NCBI RefSeq assembly: GCF_001039005.1
Contig: NZ_LDWR01000050.1
Span: 124,001 to 188,000, forward strand
Direction of reading: 5' to 3'
Source of the DNA: Burkholderia cepacia
Lineage (GTDB): Bacteria > Pseudomonadota > Gammaproteobacteria > Burkholderiales > Burkholderiaceae
DNA length: 64,000 nucleotides
In this document: piece by piece, positions 54,312-63,247 of the stretch
How the letters are laid out: every line of letters begins with the position of its first letter
Numbering within the stretch: position 1 is the stretch's first letter
Program-made: the position numbers and the translations under genes
Notes under the pieces: model-generated
Databases searched by the model: none
Seen by the model: the letters and a program-made list of their open reading frames with translations, nothing else
Told to the model about the DNA's origin: nothing

Positions 54312-57300
54312 ATGAGCCATTTCCTGGATAGATTGCGTTATTTCTCCACCACGCGGCCACGCTTTTCCGACGGTCACGGCGCCGTCACGGATGAAGACCG
54401 TCGATGGGAAGACGGCTACCGGATGCGCTGGCAGCACGACAAGATCGTCCGCTCGACGCACGGCGTGAACTGCACGGGCTCGTGTTCGTGGAAGGTCTAT
54501 GTGAAAGGCGGGATCGTCACCTGGGAAACCCAGCAGACCGACTATCCGCGCACGCGCCCCGACATGCCGAACCACGAGCCGCGCGGCTGCTCGCGCGGTG
54601 CTTCGTACTCCTGGTACCTGTATAGCGCGAACCGGCTCAAGCATCCGCTCGTGCGCAGCGCGCTCGTGAAGCTGTGGCGCGAGCGCCGCCGCACGCTCGG
54701 CCCGGTCGAAGCGTGGCGCTCGATCGTCGACGACGACGCGGCGCGGCGTTCGTACCAGAGCCGGCGCGGGCTCGGCGGCTTCGTGCGCGCGAGCTGGGAC
54801 GAGGTCAACGAAATCGTCGCGGCGGCCAACGTGCACACGGTCGAGCGGCACGGCCCCGATCGCGTGGTCGGCTTCTCGCCGATTCCGGCGATGTCGATGG
54901 TGTCGTACGCGGCCGGCTCGCGCTACCTGTCGCTGATCGGCGGCGTGTGCCTGAGCTTCTACGACTGGTATTGCGACCTGCCGCCCGCATCGCCGCAAAC
55001 GTGGGGCGAGCAGACCGACGTGCCGGAATCGGCCGACTGGTACAACTCGACGTTCATCATGATGTGGGGCTCCAATGTCCCGCAGACGCGCACGCCGGAC
55101 GCGCACTTCCTCGTCGAGGCGCGCTATCGCGGCACCAAGGTCGTGTCGGTGTTCCCCGACTACTCGGAAGGCGCGAAGTTCGGCGACTTGTGGCTGCATC
55201 CGAAGCAGGGCACCGATGCGGCGCTCGCGCTTGCGATGGGGCACGTGATCCTGAAGGAATTCCATCTGGCGGGGAAGAGCGATTACTTCGCCGACTACTG
55301 CAAGCGCTATACCGACATGCCGTGCCTCGTGCGCCTCGTGCCGCACGGCGACGGCTACGTGCCCGAGCGCCTCGTGCGCGCATCCGACTTCGACGACGCG
55401 CTCGACGAGGCCGCGCATCCGGACTGGAAGACCGTGATGATCGACGACGCGAACGGCGAGTTCGTCGTGCCGGTCGGTTCGGTGGGCTTTCGCTGGGGGC
55501 AGCAGAACGACGCCGACAAGGGCAAGTGGAACCTGCGCGGCGAGACGTCAAAGGGCGCGGCGCTGTCGCCGCGGCTGTCGTGCACGACGGCGCACGACGA
55601 CGTGGTCGACGTGCTGTTCCCGTACTTCGGCAACCAGCCGCACGCGCATTTCAACTCGACGCAGCATGCTTCCGAGCTGTCGCGCCGGATCGGCGTGCGG
55701 CGGGTCGCGACGCGCAACGGCGACATGCTGGTCGCGACCGTCTACGACCTGTTCGTCGCGAACTACGGGCTTGACCAGGGCCTCGGCGGCCGCGACGTGG
55801 CCGCGAGCTACGACGACGACCTGCCCTACACGCCGGCATGGCAGGAGACGATCACCGGCGTGAAGCGCGCGGACGTGATCTCGGTCGCGCGGCAGTTCGC
55901 GGAGAACGCGCACAAGACGCAGGGCAAGTCGATGGTGATCATCGGCGCGGGGATCAACCACTGGTTCCATATGGACATGTCGTACCGCGCGATCATCAAC
56001 ATGCTGATCATGTGCGGTTGCATCGGCAAGCCGGGAGGAGGCTGGTCGCACTACGTGGGCCAGGAGAAGCTGCGGCCGCAGACCGGCTGGACGGCGCTCG
56101 CGTTCGCGCTCGACTGGACCCGCCCGCCGCGGCAGATGAACGCGACGTCGTTCTTCTATGCGCACACCGACCAGTGGCGGTACGACTCGATGGATCCCAC
56201 TGCACTGCTGTCGCCGCTCGCGGACAAGTCGCAGTTCCACGGCGCGCCGATCGACTACAACGTGCGCGCGGAACGGATGGGCTGGCTGCCGTCCGCGCCG
56301 CAGCTCGCGGTGAATCCACTGAAGGTCGGCGCGGCGCTCGCCGATCCCGCGCACGCCGGCGCCGACATCGCGCAGCAGTTGAAGTCGGGCGCGCTGAAGA
56401 TGGCGAGCGAGGATCCCGATGCACCCGGCAATTTCCCGCGCAACCTGTTCGTGTGGCGCTCGAACCTGCTCGGTTCGTCCGGCAAGGGCCACGAATATTT
56501 CCTGAAGCACCTGCTCGGCACGACCAACGGCGTGCAGGGTGAGGATCTCGGTGCGACGGGCGGCTTGCGCCCCGAGGAAGTGACGTGGCACGACGAGGCG
56601 CCGCGCGGCAAGCTCGACTTGCTCGTGACGCTCGACTTCCGGATGTCGACCACCTGCATGTATTCGGACGTCGTGCTGCCGACCGCAACGTGGTACGAGA
56701 AGGACGACATGAACACGTCCGACATGCACCCGTTCATCCATCCGCTGTCGGCGGCGGTCGATCCCGCGTGGGAATCGAAGAGCGACTGGGAGATCTTCAA
56801 GGGGATCGCGAAGCGCTTCTCCGAGCTGTGCGACGGGCATCTGGGCGTCGAGCGCGACGTCGTGCTCGCGCCGATCGCGCACGACACGCCGGGCGAACTC
56901 GCGCAGCCGTTCGACGTGCAGGACTGGAGGCGCGGCGAATGCGAGCCGGTGCCGGGCCGCACGATGCCGACGGTGACCGTCGTCGAGCGCGACTATCCGA
57001 ACACGTATGCGCGCTTCACGTCGCTCGGGCCGCTGATGGACAAGCTCGGCAACGGCGGCAAGGGGATCGGCTGGGACACGAAGGACGAGGTGAAGCTGCT
57101 CGGCGAGCTCAACTACAAGGTGGCCGACGGCGCCGCGCAAGGGCGGCCGCGCATCGACACGGCGCTCGACGCGGCCGAGGTGATCCTGGCGCTCGCGCCC
57201 GAGACCAACGGCGAAGTGGCGGTGAAGGCGTGGCGTGCGCTGTCCGGCATCACCGGCATCGACCATACGCACCTGGCCGCCGCGCGCGCGGACGAGAAGA

Positions 57301-58070
57301 TCCGCTTCCGCGACATCCAGGCGCAGCCGCGCAAGATCATCTCGTCGCCGACGTGGAGCGGGATCGAGTCCGAGCACGTGTCGTACAACGCCGGTTACGT
57401 GAACGTGCACGAACTGGTGCCGTGGCGCACGATGACCGGCCGCCAGCAGCTCTACCAGGATCACGCATGGATGCGCGCGTTCGGCGAATCGCTGTGCGCG
57501 TACAAGCCGCCGGTCGATACGGGCAGCTACGCGCACATGGTCGGCACGCGCTCGAACGGCAACCCCGAACGCGTGCTGAACTTCCTGACGCCGCACCAGA
57601 AGTGGGGGATCCACAGCACGTACACGGACAACCTGCTGATGCTGACGCTGTCGCGCGGCGGCCCGATCGTGTGGATGTCGGAAGACGATGCGAAGGCGAT
57701 CGGCGCGGTCGATAACGACTGGATCGAGTGCTACAACTCGAACGGCGCGTTGTGCGCGCGGGCCGTCGTCAGCCAGCGGATTCCGTCCGGGATGGTGATG
57801 ATGTATCACGCGCAGGAGAAGATCGTGAACACGCCGGGCTCCGAGATCACCGGCACGCGCGGCGGCATCCACAACTCGGTCACGCGTATCGCGCTGAAGC
57901 CGACCCACATGATCGGCGGTTACGCGCAGCTCGCGTACGGTTTCAACTACTACGGCACGGTCGGTTCGAATCGCGACGAGTTCCTGATCGTGCGCAGGAT
58001 GAACAGGATCGACTGGCTCGATGGTGAAGAAGCCGGAGCCGCTACTGAAAACGTTCGCGGCTTTGCATGA
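54312..58070 (+). CDS. narG: Respiratory nitrate reductase, alpha subunit
   Basis: A 1252-residue molybdopterin enzyme, of the size of E. coli NarG (about 1247). The FS0 iron-sulphur site shows HGVNCTGSCSWKVYV and later GCSRGASYSWYLYS (His plus three Cys). The region STFIMMWGSNVPQTRTPDAHF contains the Asn/Asp segment near the Mo-bis-MGD centre, and QNDADKGKWNL, GAGINHWFHMDMSYRAIINMLIMCGCIGKPGGGW are further family landmarks. It reduces nitrate to nitrite on the cytoplasmic face, with NarH and NarI as electron donors. It is the first gene of narGHJI. A long intercistronic hairpin follows the stop. Confidence 0.98.
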   Translation: MSHFLDRLRYFSTTRPRFSDGHGAVTDEDRRWEDGYRMRWQHDKIVRSTHGVNCTGSCSWKVYVKGGIVTWETQQTDYPRTRPDMPNHEPRGCSRGASYSWYLYSANRLKHPLVRSALVKLWRERRRTLGPVEAWRSIVDDDAARRSYQSRRGLGGFVRASWDEVNEIVAAANVHTVERHGPDRVVGFSPIPAMSMVSYAAGSRYLSLIGGVCLSFYDWYCDLPPASPQTWGEQTDVPESADWYNSTFIMMWGSNVPQTRTPDAHFLVEARYRGTKVVSVFPDYSEGAKFGDLWLHPKQGTDAALALAMGHVILKEFHLAGKSDYFADYCKRYTDMPCLVRLVPHGDGYVPERLVRASDFDDALDEAAHPDWKTVMIDDANGEFVVPVGSVGFRWGQQNDADKGKWNLRGETSKGAALSPRLSCTTAHDDVVDVLFPYFGNQPHAHFNSTQHASELSRRIGVRRVATRNGDMLVATVYDLFVANYGLDQGLGGRDVAASYDDDLPYTPAWQETITGVKRADVISVARQFAENAHKTQGKSMVIIGAGINHWFHMDMSYRAIINMLIMCGCIGKPGGGWSHYVGQEKLRPQTGWTALAFALDWTRPPRQMNATSFFYAHTDQWRYDSMDPTALLSPLADKSQFHGAPIDYNVRAERMGWLPSAPQLAVNPLKVGAALADPAHAGADIAQQLKSGALKMASEDPDAPGNFPRNLFVWRSNLLGSSGKGHEYFLKHLLGTTNGVQGEDLGATGGLRPEEVTWHDEAPRGKLDLLVTLDFRMSTTCMYSDVVLPTATWYEKDDMNTSDMHPFIHPLSAAVDPAWESKSDWEIFKGIAKRFSELCDGHLGVERDVVLAPIAHDTPGELAQPFDVQDWRRGECEPVPGRTMPTVTVVERDYPNTYARFTSLGPLMDKLGNGGKGIGWDTKDEVKLLGELNYKVADGAAQGRPRIDTALDAAEVILALAPETNGEVAVKAWRALSGITGIDHTHLAAARADEKIRFRDIQAQPRKIISSPTWSGIESEHVSYNAGYVNVHELVPWRTMTGRQQLYQDHAWMRAFGESLCAYKPPVDTGSYAHMVGTRSNGNPERVLNFLTPHQKWGIHSTYTDNLLMLTLSRGGPIVWMSEDDAKAIGAVDNDWIECYNSNGALCARAVVSQRIPSGMVMMYHAQEKIVNTPGSEITGTRGGIHNSVTRIALKPTHMIGGYAQLAYGFNYYGTVGSNRDEFLIVRRMNRIDWLDGEEAGAATENVRGFA

Positions 58071-58104
58071 GATGGGAGTAAGCGCTAAAGCGCCAACTCC
58101 CATC
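58071..58104 (+). other. Long hairpin between narG and narH
   Basis: GATGGGAGT pairs with ACTCCCATC, and inside it GCGCT pairs with AGCGC around a two-base loop, with short AA/CA internal loops: 14 pairs in 34 bases, starting directly after the narG stop. It ends 18 bases before the narH start and leaves its AGGAG free. It may set the narG:narH ratio or protect the narG mRNA 3' end. Confidence 0.7.
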
Positions 58105-58121
58105 GACACAGGAGAAACGTC

Positions 58122-59651
58122 ATGAAGGTACGCGCACAGATCGCGATGGTGCTGAACCTCGACAAGTGCATCGGGTGCCATACCTGCTCGGTGACCTGCA
58201 AGAACGTGTGGACGAGCCGCGAAGGGATGGAATACGCGTGGTTCAACAACGTCGAGACGAAACCGGGCATCGGTTATCCGAAGGACTGGGAGAACCAGGA
58301 CCGCTGGCGCGGCGGCTGGCAACGGCGCGCGGACGGCAAGATCGAGCCGCGCCTCGGCGGCAAGTGGCGACTGCTCGCGCAGATCTTCGCGAACCCGCAC
58401 CTGCCCGAGATCGACGATTACTACGAGCCGTTCACGTTCGACTACGCGCATCTGCAGGAAGCCGGCAATACGCGCGCGATGCCGGTTGCGCGGCCGCGCT
58501 CGCTCATCAGCGGCCAGCGGCTCGAGAAGATCGAGTGGGGGCCGAACTGGGAGGAAATCCTCGGCGGCGAGTTCGAGAAGCGCGCGAAGGACTATAACTT
58601 CGAATCGATACAGAAGGACATCTACGGGCAGTTCGAGAACACCTTCATGATGTACCTGCCGCGCCTGTGCGAGCACTGCCTGAACCCGGCGTGCGTTGCG
58701 GCGTGCCCGTCTGGCTCGATCTACAAGCGCGAGGAAGACGGCATCGTGCTGATCGACCAGGACAAGTGCCGCGGCTGGCGCATGTGCGTGTCGGGGTGCC
58801 CGTACAAGAAGATCTACTACAACTGGCAGAGCGGCAAGGCCGAGAAGTGCATCTTCTGCTATCCGCGCATCGAGGCCGGCCAGCCGACCGTGTGCTCGGA
58901 AACCTGCGTGGGCCGCATTCGTTATCTCGGCGTGCTGCTGTACGACGCCGACCGGATCAGCGAGGCGGCCAGCGTCGAGAACGAAAAGGACCTGTACGAA
59001 GCGCAGCTGTCGCTGTTCCTCGATCCGGAGGATCCGGCCGTGATCGCGCAGGCCGAGCGCGACGGCGTGCCGGCCGCGTGGATCGACGCCGCGCGGCGTT
59101 CGCCGACCTACAAGATGGCGATCGACTGGAAGATCGCGTTCCCGCTGCATCCGGAATACCGGACGCTGCCGATGGTGTGGTACGTGCCGCCGCTGTCGCC
59201 GATCAACTCGGCCGCGAACAGCGGCGCGCTCGGGATGAACGGCTATCTGCCGGACGTCGAATCGCTGCGCATTCCGCTGCGCTATCTCGCGAACCTGCTG
59301 ACGGCCGGTGACGAGGCACCCGTGAAGCTCGCGCTCGAACGGCTGCTCGCGATGCGCGCGTTCATGCGCGCGCGGCACGTGGACGGCATCGATGCGCGCG
59401 GCGTGCTCGACCAGGTCGGGTTGTCGCTCGCGCAGGTCGAGGAGATGTACCGCTATCTCGCGATCGCGAACTACGAGGATCGTTTCGTGATCCCGACGAC
59501 GCACCGCGAGTACGCGGAGAACGCGTACGACCTGCGCGCATCGTGCGGCTTCTCGTTCGGCAACGGCTGCTCGGACGGCCGTTCCGAAGCGAGCCTGTTC
59601 AGCACGAAGAAGGGCGCGAAGACGATTCCGATCCACGAGGCTTCGCGATGA
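58122..59651 (+). CDS. narH: Respiratory nitrate reductase, beta subunit
   Basis: A 509-residue iron-sulphur protein. The four Cys clusters are visible: CIGCHTCSVTCKNVW at the N-terminus, CEHCLNPACVAACPSG, CRGWRMCVSGCPYKK (with the Trp of the 3Fe-4S cluster) and CIFCYPRIEAGQPTVCSETC. It passes electrons from the haems of NarI to NarG. It starts after CAGGAGAAA. Its stop overlaps the narJ start (ATGA). Confidence 0.98.
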   Translation: MKVRAQIAMVLNLDKCIGCHTCSVTCKNVWTSREGMEYAWFNNVETKPGIGYPKDWENQDRWRGGWQRRADGKIEPRLGGKWRLLAQIFANPHLPEIDDYYEPFTFDYAHLQEAGNTRAMPVARPRSLISGQRLEKIEWGPNWEEILGGEFEKRAKDYNFESIQKDIYGQFENTFMMYLPRLCEHCLNPACVAACPSGSIYKREEDGIVLIDQDKCRGWRMCVSGCPYKKIYYNWQSGKAEKCIFCYPRIEAGQPTVCSETCVGRIRYLGVLLYDADRISEAASVENEKDLYEAQLSLFLDPEDPAVIAQAERDGVPAAWIDAARRSPTYKMAIDWKIAFPLHPEYRTLPMVWYVPPLSPINSAANSGALGMNGYLPDVESLRIPLRYLANLLTAGDEAPVKLALERLLAMRAFMRARHVDGIDARGVLDQVGLSLAQVEEMYRYLAIANYEDRFVIPTTHREYAENAYDLRASCGFSFGNGCSDGRSEASLFSTKKGAKTIPIHEASR

Positions 59652-60340
59652 GCACCGCACCCGATCCGACCTATGCGGCGCTCGCGGCGCTGCTCGACTA
59701 TCCCGACGATTCGCTCGTTGCCGCGCTCGACTCGATCGAAGCCCACCTGTGCGACCGTACGCGCGTGCCCAAAACGGTGCGCGCGGGTCTCGACCGGTTC
59801 TTTGCCTACGTGCGCGAGCGCGATCTGCTCACGCTGCAGGAGAACTATGTCGGCCTGTTCGACCGCGGCCGCGCGACGTCGCTGTACCTGTTCGAGCACG
59901 TGCACGGCGAATCGCGCGACCGCGGGCAGGCGATGGTCGACCTGCTGCAGATGTACGAGCGGCACGGGCTGTTCCTGAACCCGGGCGAGTTGCCCGACTA
60001 CCTGCCCGTGTTTCTCGAATACCTGTCGCGGCTGCCGACGCCCGACGCGCGCAAGCTGCTCGCCGAAACCGGCGAGATCCTGCGCGCGCTGGCCGGGCAG
60101 CTCGCGCAGCGCGGCAGCCATTACAGCTTCGTCGTCGGCGCGCTGCTGCCGCTGGCCGGACTCGCGCTGGCCGACGCACCGGACGCCGTCGACGACGACG
60201 TGGCCGCCGAGCGGCCCGACTACCGCGCGCTCGATGCGTCGTATGCGGACGAGGCCGTGCGCTTTGTCGGCGCGACCACGCCGGCATCGGCGGAGCAGAC
60301 GGTGCGGTTCCACGACAAGCGACCGGCCCGCGGCGCGTAA
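59648..60340 (+). CDS. narJ: Nitrate reductase molybdenum cofactor assembly chaperone
   Basis: A 230-residue TorD/NarJ-type chaperone. Seen: YAALAALLDYPDDSL at the N-terminus, LQENYVGLFDRGRATSLYLFEHVHGESRDRGQAMVDLLQMY (the core family motif) and LPDYLPVFLEYLSRLP. It keeps NarG open for cofactor insertion before membrane docking. Translation is coupled to narH by a four-base overlap, which also fixes the start. Confidence 0.96.
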   Translation: MSTAPDPTYAALAALLDYPDDSLVAALDSIEAHLCDRTRVPKTVRAGLDRFFAYVRERDLLTLQENYVGLFDRGRATSLYLFEHVHGESRDRGQAMVDLLQMYERHGLFLNPGELPDYLPVFLEYLSRLPTPDARKLLAETGEILRALAGQLAQRGSHYSFVVGALLPLAGLALADAPDAVDDDVAAERPDYRALDASYADEAVRFVGATTPASAEQTVRFHDKRPARGA

Positions 60341-60364
60341 GCGCGGGCCCAACTGGGGACACTC

Positions 60365-61048
60365 ATGAACGGTTATCTACATCAGTTCCTGTTCGGGATC
60401 TACCCGTACATCTGCCTCGCCGTGCTGCTGGTGGGCAGCCTGATCCGCTTCGACCGCGAGCAGTACACGTGGAAGAGCGATTCGTCGCAGCTGCTGCGCC
60501 ACGGCATGCTGCGGCTCGGCAGCAACCTGTTCCACTGGGGCGTGTTGGTCGTCGTGCTCGGGCACTTCGGCGGTTTTCTCGCGCCGCACTGGCTCGTGTC
60601 GCCGTTCCTGTCGGCGTCCGGGCACCAGCTCGTCGCGATGGTGGGGGGCGGTGCGGCCGGCATCGCGGCGATCATCGGGCTGACGATCCTGATCTGGCGG
60701 CGCCTCGGCGACCCGCGCATCCGCCGCAACAGCCGCAAGTCGGACATCCTGATCGTGCTGATGCTGTGGGTGCAGCTCGCGCTCGGGCTCGGCACCGTCG
60801 TGCTGTCGACGCGCCACATGGACGGCGCGATGTTCGAACAGCTCACCGACTACGTGAAGGGCGTCGTCACGTTCCGGCCGGACATCGCGAGCCTGCTCGT
60901 CGGCGTGCCGCTGACCTACCGGCTGCATATCCTGCTCGGCTTCACGATCTTCCTCGTGTCGCCGTTCACGCGGATGGTGCACATCTGGAGCGGCATCGCA
61001 TCGGTCGCGTACCTGATCCGTCCGTACCAGCTCGTGCGCAAGCGCTGA
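60365..61048 (+). CDS. narI: Respiratory nitrate reductase, gamma subunit (cytochrome b)
   Basis: A 227-residue inner-membrane cytochrome b with five hydrophobic segments. The helix NLFHWGVLVVVLGHFGGFLAPH carries the N-terminal haem-ligand His pair. YRLHILLGFTIFLVSPFTRMVHIWS carries the C-terminal His pair. It oxidises quinol at the periplasmic side and feeds NarH. It starts 24 bases after narJ. Confidence 0.97.
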   Translation: MNGYLHQFLFGIYPYICLAVLLVGSLIRFDREQYTWKSDSSQLLRHGMLRLGSNLFHWGVLVVVLGHFGGFLAPHWLVSPFLSASGHQLVAMVGGGAAGIAAIIGLTILIWRRLGDPRIRRNSRKSDILIVLMLWVQLALGLGTVVLSTRHMDGAMFEQLTDYVKGVVTFRPDIASLLVGVPLTYRLHILLGFTIFLVSPFTRMVHIWSGIASVAYLIRPYQLVRKR

Positions 61049-61057
61049 GGAGGCCGC

Positions 61058-61843
61058 ATGAACGACGTTCTTTCCGATGCACCGGCCGCGTTGCGCATCA
61101 GCGGCGTCGCGATCGGCGACGACGCGATCGCGGCCGAGGCCGCGCATCACGGCGACACGCCCGATCCGCTCGATGCGGCGCGGCGCTCGCTCGCGGTGCG
61201 CGAGCTGCTGCGGCAGCGTGCGGTGGCGCTCGCGCTGCTTGACGAAGGCGCGCCGCTCGACGACGCAGCCGTCGATGCGTTGCTCGAGCGCGAGCTGACC
61301 CACGTGCCCGAACCCGACCGCGCGGATTGCGAGCGCTACTACGCGCAGTATCCGGCGCGTTTTCGCCGCAACGACATCGTCTATGCGAGCCATGTGCTGT
61401 TCGCGGTGACGGACCGCGTGCCGCTCGCGCCGCTGCGGCAGCGCGCGGAAAGCGCGCTGGCCGACGTGGTCGCCGCGCCCGACACGTTCGAAGCGGTCGC
61501 GCGCGCGTCGTCGAACTGCCCGTCGGCTGAAGTCGGCGGCAGCCTCGGGCAGCTGCTGCGCGGCGACACGGTGCCGGAATTCGAAGCCGCGCTGTTCGAG
61601 ACGGAGGGGCTCGGCGTGCTGCCGAAACTCGTCAACACGCGCTTCGGCTTCCACATCGTGCGCATCGAGCGGCGCGTGCCGGGCGATGCGGTGCCGTTCG
61701 ACGAAGCCGCCGCGCAGATCGCCGCGTACCTGTCGGAACGTGTGCGGCAGCGGGCGATGCGGCAGTACGTGGCGATTCTCGCGGGCAGTGCGCGCGTCGA
61801 AGGCGTGACCTTCGACGGCGCGAACGGGCCGCTCGTCCAATGA
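61058..61843 (+). CDS. PpiC-type peptidyl-prolyl isomerase of the nar operon
   Basis: A 261-residue parvulin-like protein without a signal peptide. The parvulin core reads VYASHVLFAVTDRVPLAPLRQRAESAL, then FEAVARASSNCPSAEVGGSLGQLLRGDTVPEFEAALF and FGFHIVRIERRVPG. Its position nine bases after narI and before narK is common in betaproteobacterial nar operons. It probably helps fold or assemble the cytoplasmic NarGHJ complex, but its precise role is not established. The N-terminal 90 residues are helical, like the chaperone arm of related proteins. Confidence 0.85.
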   Translation: MNDVLSDAPAALRISGVAIGDDAIAAEAAHHGDTPDPLDAARRSLAVRELLRQRAVALALLDEGAPLDDAAVDALLERELTHVPEPDRADCERYYAQYPARFRRNDIVYASHVLFAVTDRVPLAPLRQRAESALADVVAAPDTFEAVARASSNCPSAEVGGSLGQLLRGDTVPEFEAALFETEGLGVLPKLVNTRFGFHIVRIERRVPGDAVPFDEAAAQIAAYLSERVRQRAMRQYVAILAGSARVEGVTFDGANGPLVQ

Positions 61844-61858
61844 AACGAGGTTTTGCGT

Positions 61859-63124
61859 ATGGCAACTCAACAAGGTAATGCGGGGCCGGTCGCGAACGTG
61901 CCGGCCATCCCGCTGCGCGCGTGGTCGGTACTCGCCGCGAGCACGCTCGCGTTCATGGTGTGTTTCGTCGTGTGGATGATGTTCGGCGTGCTCGGCGTGC
62001 AGCTGCGCACCGATCTCGGGCTGAACAGCACGGAGTTCGGGCTGCTCACGTCGACGCCCGTGCTGACCGGAGCGTTGATGCGCTTGCCGCTCGGCACGTG
62101 GACCGACCGCTTCGGCGGACGCATCGTGATGACGGTGCTGCTCGTCGTGTGCGCGGTGCCCGTCTATATCGTCAGCTACGCGACGCAGCTCTGGCAGTTC
62201 CTGCTGATCGGGCTGTTCCTCGGTTGCGTCGGCGCGTCGTTCGCGGTCGGCACGCCGTATGTCGCGCGCTTTTTTCCGCCGCAGCGGCGCGGGCTCGCAA
62301 TGGGCGTGTTCGGCGCGGGCACGGTCGGCGCAGCCGTCAACCTGTTCGTCACGCCGCTGCTGCTCAATGCGTACGGCTGGCGCTTCGTGCCGCGCGCGTA
62401 TGCGGTCGCGCTGCTCGTCACGGCCCTGATCTTCTGGTTCGCGTCGGCGCCCGATCCGGGCGCGGGCAAGCGCGGCGGTTCGCTGCTCGATTCGTTCAAG
62501 GTATTGCGCGACCCGCGCGTGTGGCGGCTCTGCCAGTACTACTCGATCACGTTCGGCGGCTTCACCGCGCTGTCGCTGTGGATTCCGCAGTACCTGAAGA
62601 GCGAATACGGGATGTCGCTCGTGATGGCGTCGGCGTTCGCGGCCGGCTTCTCGCTGCCGGGCTCGGTGCTGCGTGCGCTCGGCGGCGCGCTGTCCGATCG
62701 CTTCGGCGCGCATGCGGTCACGTGGTGGGGGCTGTGGGTCGCGTGGATTGCGCTGTTCCTGCTGTCGTATCCGGCGACCGACTTCGTGATCCACACGATC
62801 GACGGCACCGCGACGCTGAACGTGTCGATGCCGGTGGCCGGCTTCGTCGCGCTGACCTTCGTGCTCGGTGCGGTGTTCGCGCTCGGGATGGCATCGACCT
62901 TCAAGTACGTCGCCGACGATTTCGCGGACAACATGGGCGTCGTCACGGGGATCGTCGGGCTCGCGGGCGGGCTCGGCGGCTTCCTGCTGCCGATCCTGTT
63001 CGGCGTGCTGCTCGACCTGCTGCGCGTGCGCACGACCTGCTTCATGTTCCTGTACGGGATCGTGTGGGTGTCGCTGATCCTCATCTATCTGTCGGAAGTG
63101 CGGCGCACGCCGGTCACGGGCTGA
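61859..63124 (+). CDS. narK: Nitrate/nitrite transporter
   Basis: A 421-residue MFS protein of the nitrate-nitrite porter family with twelve hydrophobic segments. Seen: MMFGVLGVQLRTDLGLNSTEFGLLTSTPVLTGALMRLPLGTWTDRFGGR, which contains the substrate-binding Arg in helix 2, and the nitrate signature-like GFGAGTVGAAVN (here GVFGAGTVGAAVN) and NMGVVTGIVGLAGGLGGFLLP. It supplies nitrate to NarG and exports nitrite. It lies 15 bases after the isomerase gene with GAGG upstream and closes the operon. Only one narK copy is present. Confidence 0.93.
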   Translation: MATQQGNAGPVANVPAIPLRAWSVLAASTLAFMVCFVVWMMFGVLGVQLRTDLGLNSTEFGLLTSTPVLTGALMRLPLGTWTDRFGGRIVMTVLLVVCAVPVYIVSYATQLWQFLLIGLFLGCVGASFAVGTPYVARFFPPQRRGLAMGVFGAGTVGAAVNLFVTPLLLNAYGWRFVPRAYAVALLVTALIFWFASAPDPGAGKRGGSLLDSFKVLRDPRVWRLCQYYSITFGGFTALSLWIPQYLKSEYGMSLVMASAFAAGFSLPGSVLRALGGALSDRFGAHAVTWWGLWVAWIALFLLSYPATDFVIHTIDGTATLNVSMPVAGFVALTFVLGAVFALGMASTFKYVADDFADNMGVVTGIVGLAGGLGGFLLPILFGVLLDLLRVRTTCFMFLYGIVWVSLILIYLSEVRRTPVTG

Positions 63125-63247
63125 CGATGGCGGTTCGATACACTTGCGCGATGTCGGGAAAGCTCGGCGTCGCGTAAGCGCATCGTGGTGCGGGGAAGCC
63201 CTCGCACGACGTATCCGGCCGCACGCGCTTCTGTCAAACTGGCGCCC

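Noticed and set aside
55548..59660. A 1370-codon open frame on the minus strand across narG and narH
   Set aside because: It is exactly antisense to two certain genes. In very GC-rich DNA the complementary frame lacks stops by composition, and the translation is low-complexity Arg/Ala/His-rich.
60377..62794. An 805-codon minus-strand frame opposite narI, the isomerase gene and narK
   Set aside because: A shadow of three clear genes, with an Arg/Glu/His-rich translation unlike a protein fold.
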